DNA of 5,643 nucleotides from Acidobacteriota bacterium (GTDB lineage: Bacteria; Acidobacteriota; Vicinamibacteria; Vicinamibacterales; 2-12-FULL-66-21): contig JABFWM010000342.1 of assembly GCA_013362195.1 (NCBI GenBank), forward strand, positions 1 to 5,643, written 5' to 3'. The position numbers were made by a program, and so were the translations under genes. The stretch's first letter is position 1, and each line of letters opens with the position of its first letter. Below the pieces are notes generated by a model, which worked only from the letters and a program-made list of their open reading frames with translations, did not search any database and was not told the DNA's origin. Shown piece by piece: positions 5,568-5,643 of the stretch.

Positions 5568-5643
5568 CGGATTCGTCCCTAGGATACTCCGTTGCCACCC
5601 TCGGAGTCGCAACCCTGGCACGCGCGTTCGCTGTCGCGCACCT
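5568..5643 (-). other. Leader region of the receiver gene with interlocked inverted repeats
   Basis: 76 bases from the receiver start to the right edge. On the plus strand ACTCCG (5586-5591) pairs with CGGAGT (5602-5607), and GTTGC (5591-5595) pairs with GCAAC (5609-5613). The two pairings interlock rather than nest, and TGCCA (5593-5597) can alternatively pair with TGGCA (5616-5620). No good sigma-70 promoter with correct spacing is visible; the promoter may be beyond the edge. Confidence 0.3.
5576..5580 (-). promoter_or_regulatory. Ribosome binding site of the receiver gene
   Basis: AGGGA on the minus strand, eight bases before the ATG at 5567, decides for this start over the upstream GTG at 5621. 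Confidence 0.6.

Noticed and set aside
5581..5612. Possible sigma-70 promoter (TTGCGA and TATCCT on the minus strand)
   Set aside because: The spacing is about 20 bases and transcription would start too close to the ATG to include the ribosome site.

Overview
The window is compact, very GC-rich bacterial DNA. All five protein-coding genes lie on the minus strand, so transcription runs from the right edge to the left. The gene families suggest a soil or sediment Acidobacteriota (Vicinamibacteria-like) or a similar carbohydrate-degrading lineage such as Planctomycetota or Verrucomicrobiota. These families are a Tat-exported Gfo/Idh/MocA oxidoreductase, a DUF1080 3-keto-disaccharide hydrolase-like protein and a CehA/McbA-like metallohydrolase. 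The taxonomy is inferred from gene content and base composition only; no RNA gene or phylogenetic marker is present.

Layout in transcription order: (1) 5567-5217, a stand-alone CheY-like receiver domain. Its phosphoacceptor Asp is intact, but Glu stands where receivers usually carry the conserved Lys. (2) After a 37-bp gap, 5179-4067, a leaderless and therefore cytoplasmic Gfo/Idh/MocA dehydrogenase starting at GTG. (3) After 10 bp, 4056-2668, a second, divergent Gfo/Idh/MocA protein with a clear twin-arginine signal. (4) Overlapping by ATGA, 2671-1994, an exported DUF1080 protein. (5) Overlapping by CTGA, 1997 to the left edge, an exported CehA/McbA-family metallohydrolase. Its only sensible start is a rare CTG codon, and its 3' end lies outside the window.

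Genes 2 to 5 are packed tightly enough (10-bp gap, then two 4-nt overlaps) to be read as one translationally coupled operon. Three consecutive products are predicted to leave the cytoplasm and one stays inside. The working model is an envelope-located oxidative route for glycosides: C3 oxidation of a sugar by the exported oxidoreductase, bond cleavage in the 3-keto product by the DUF1080 protein, hydrolysis of a further bond by the metallohydrolase, and reduction or oxidation of the imported product by the cytoplasmic oxidoreductase. The family assignments are solid. The substrate and the order of steps are inference. The receiver gene may be co-transcribed, but a link to the pathway is not shown.

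No tRNA, rRNA, CRISPR, mobile element or convincing terminator was seen. No gene-free stretch exceeds about 80 bases. Several perfect inverted repeats lie inside the coding regions and are listed separately.
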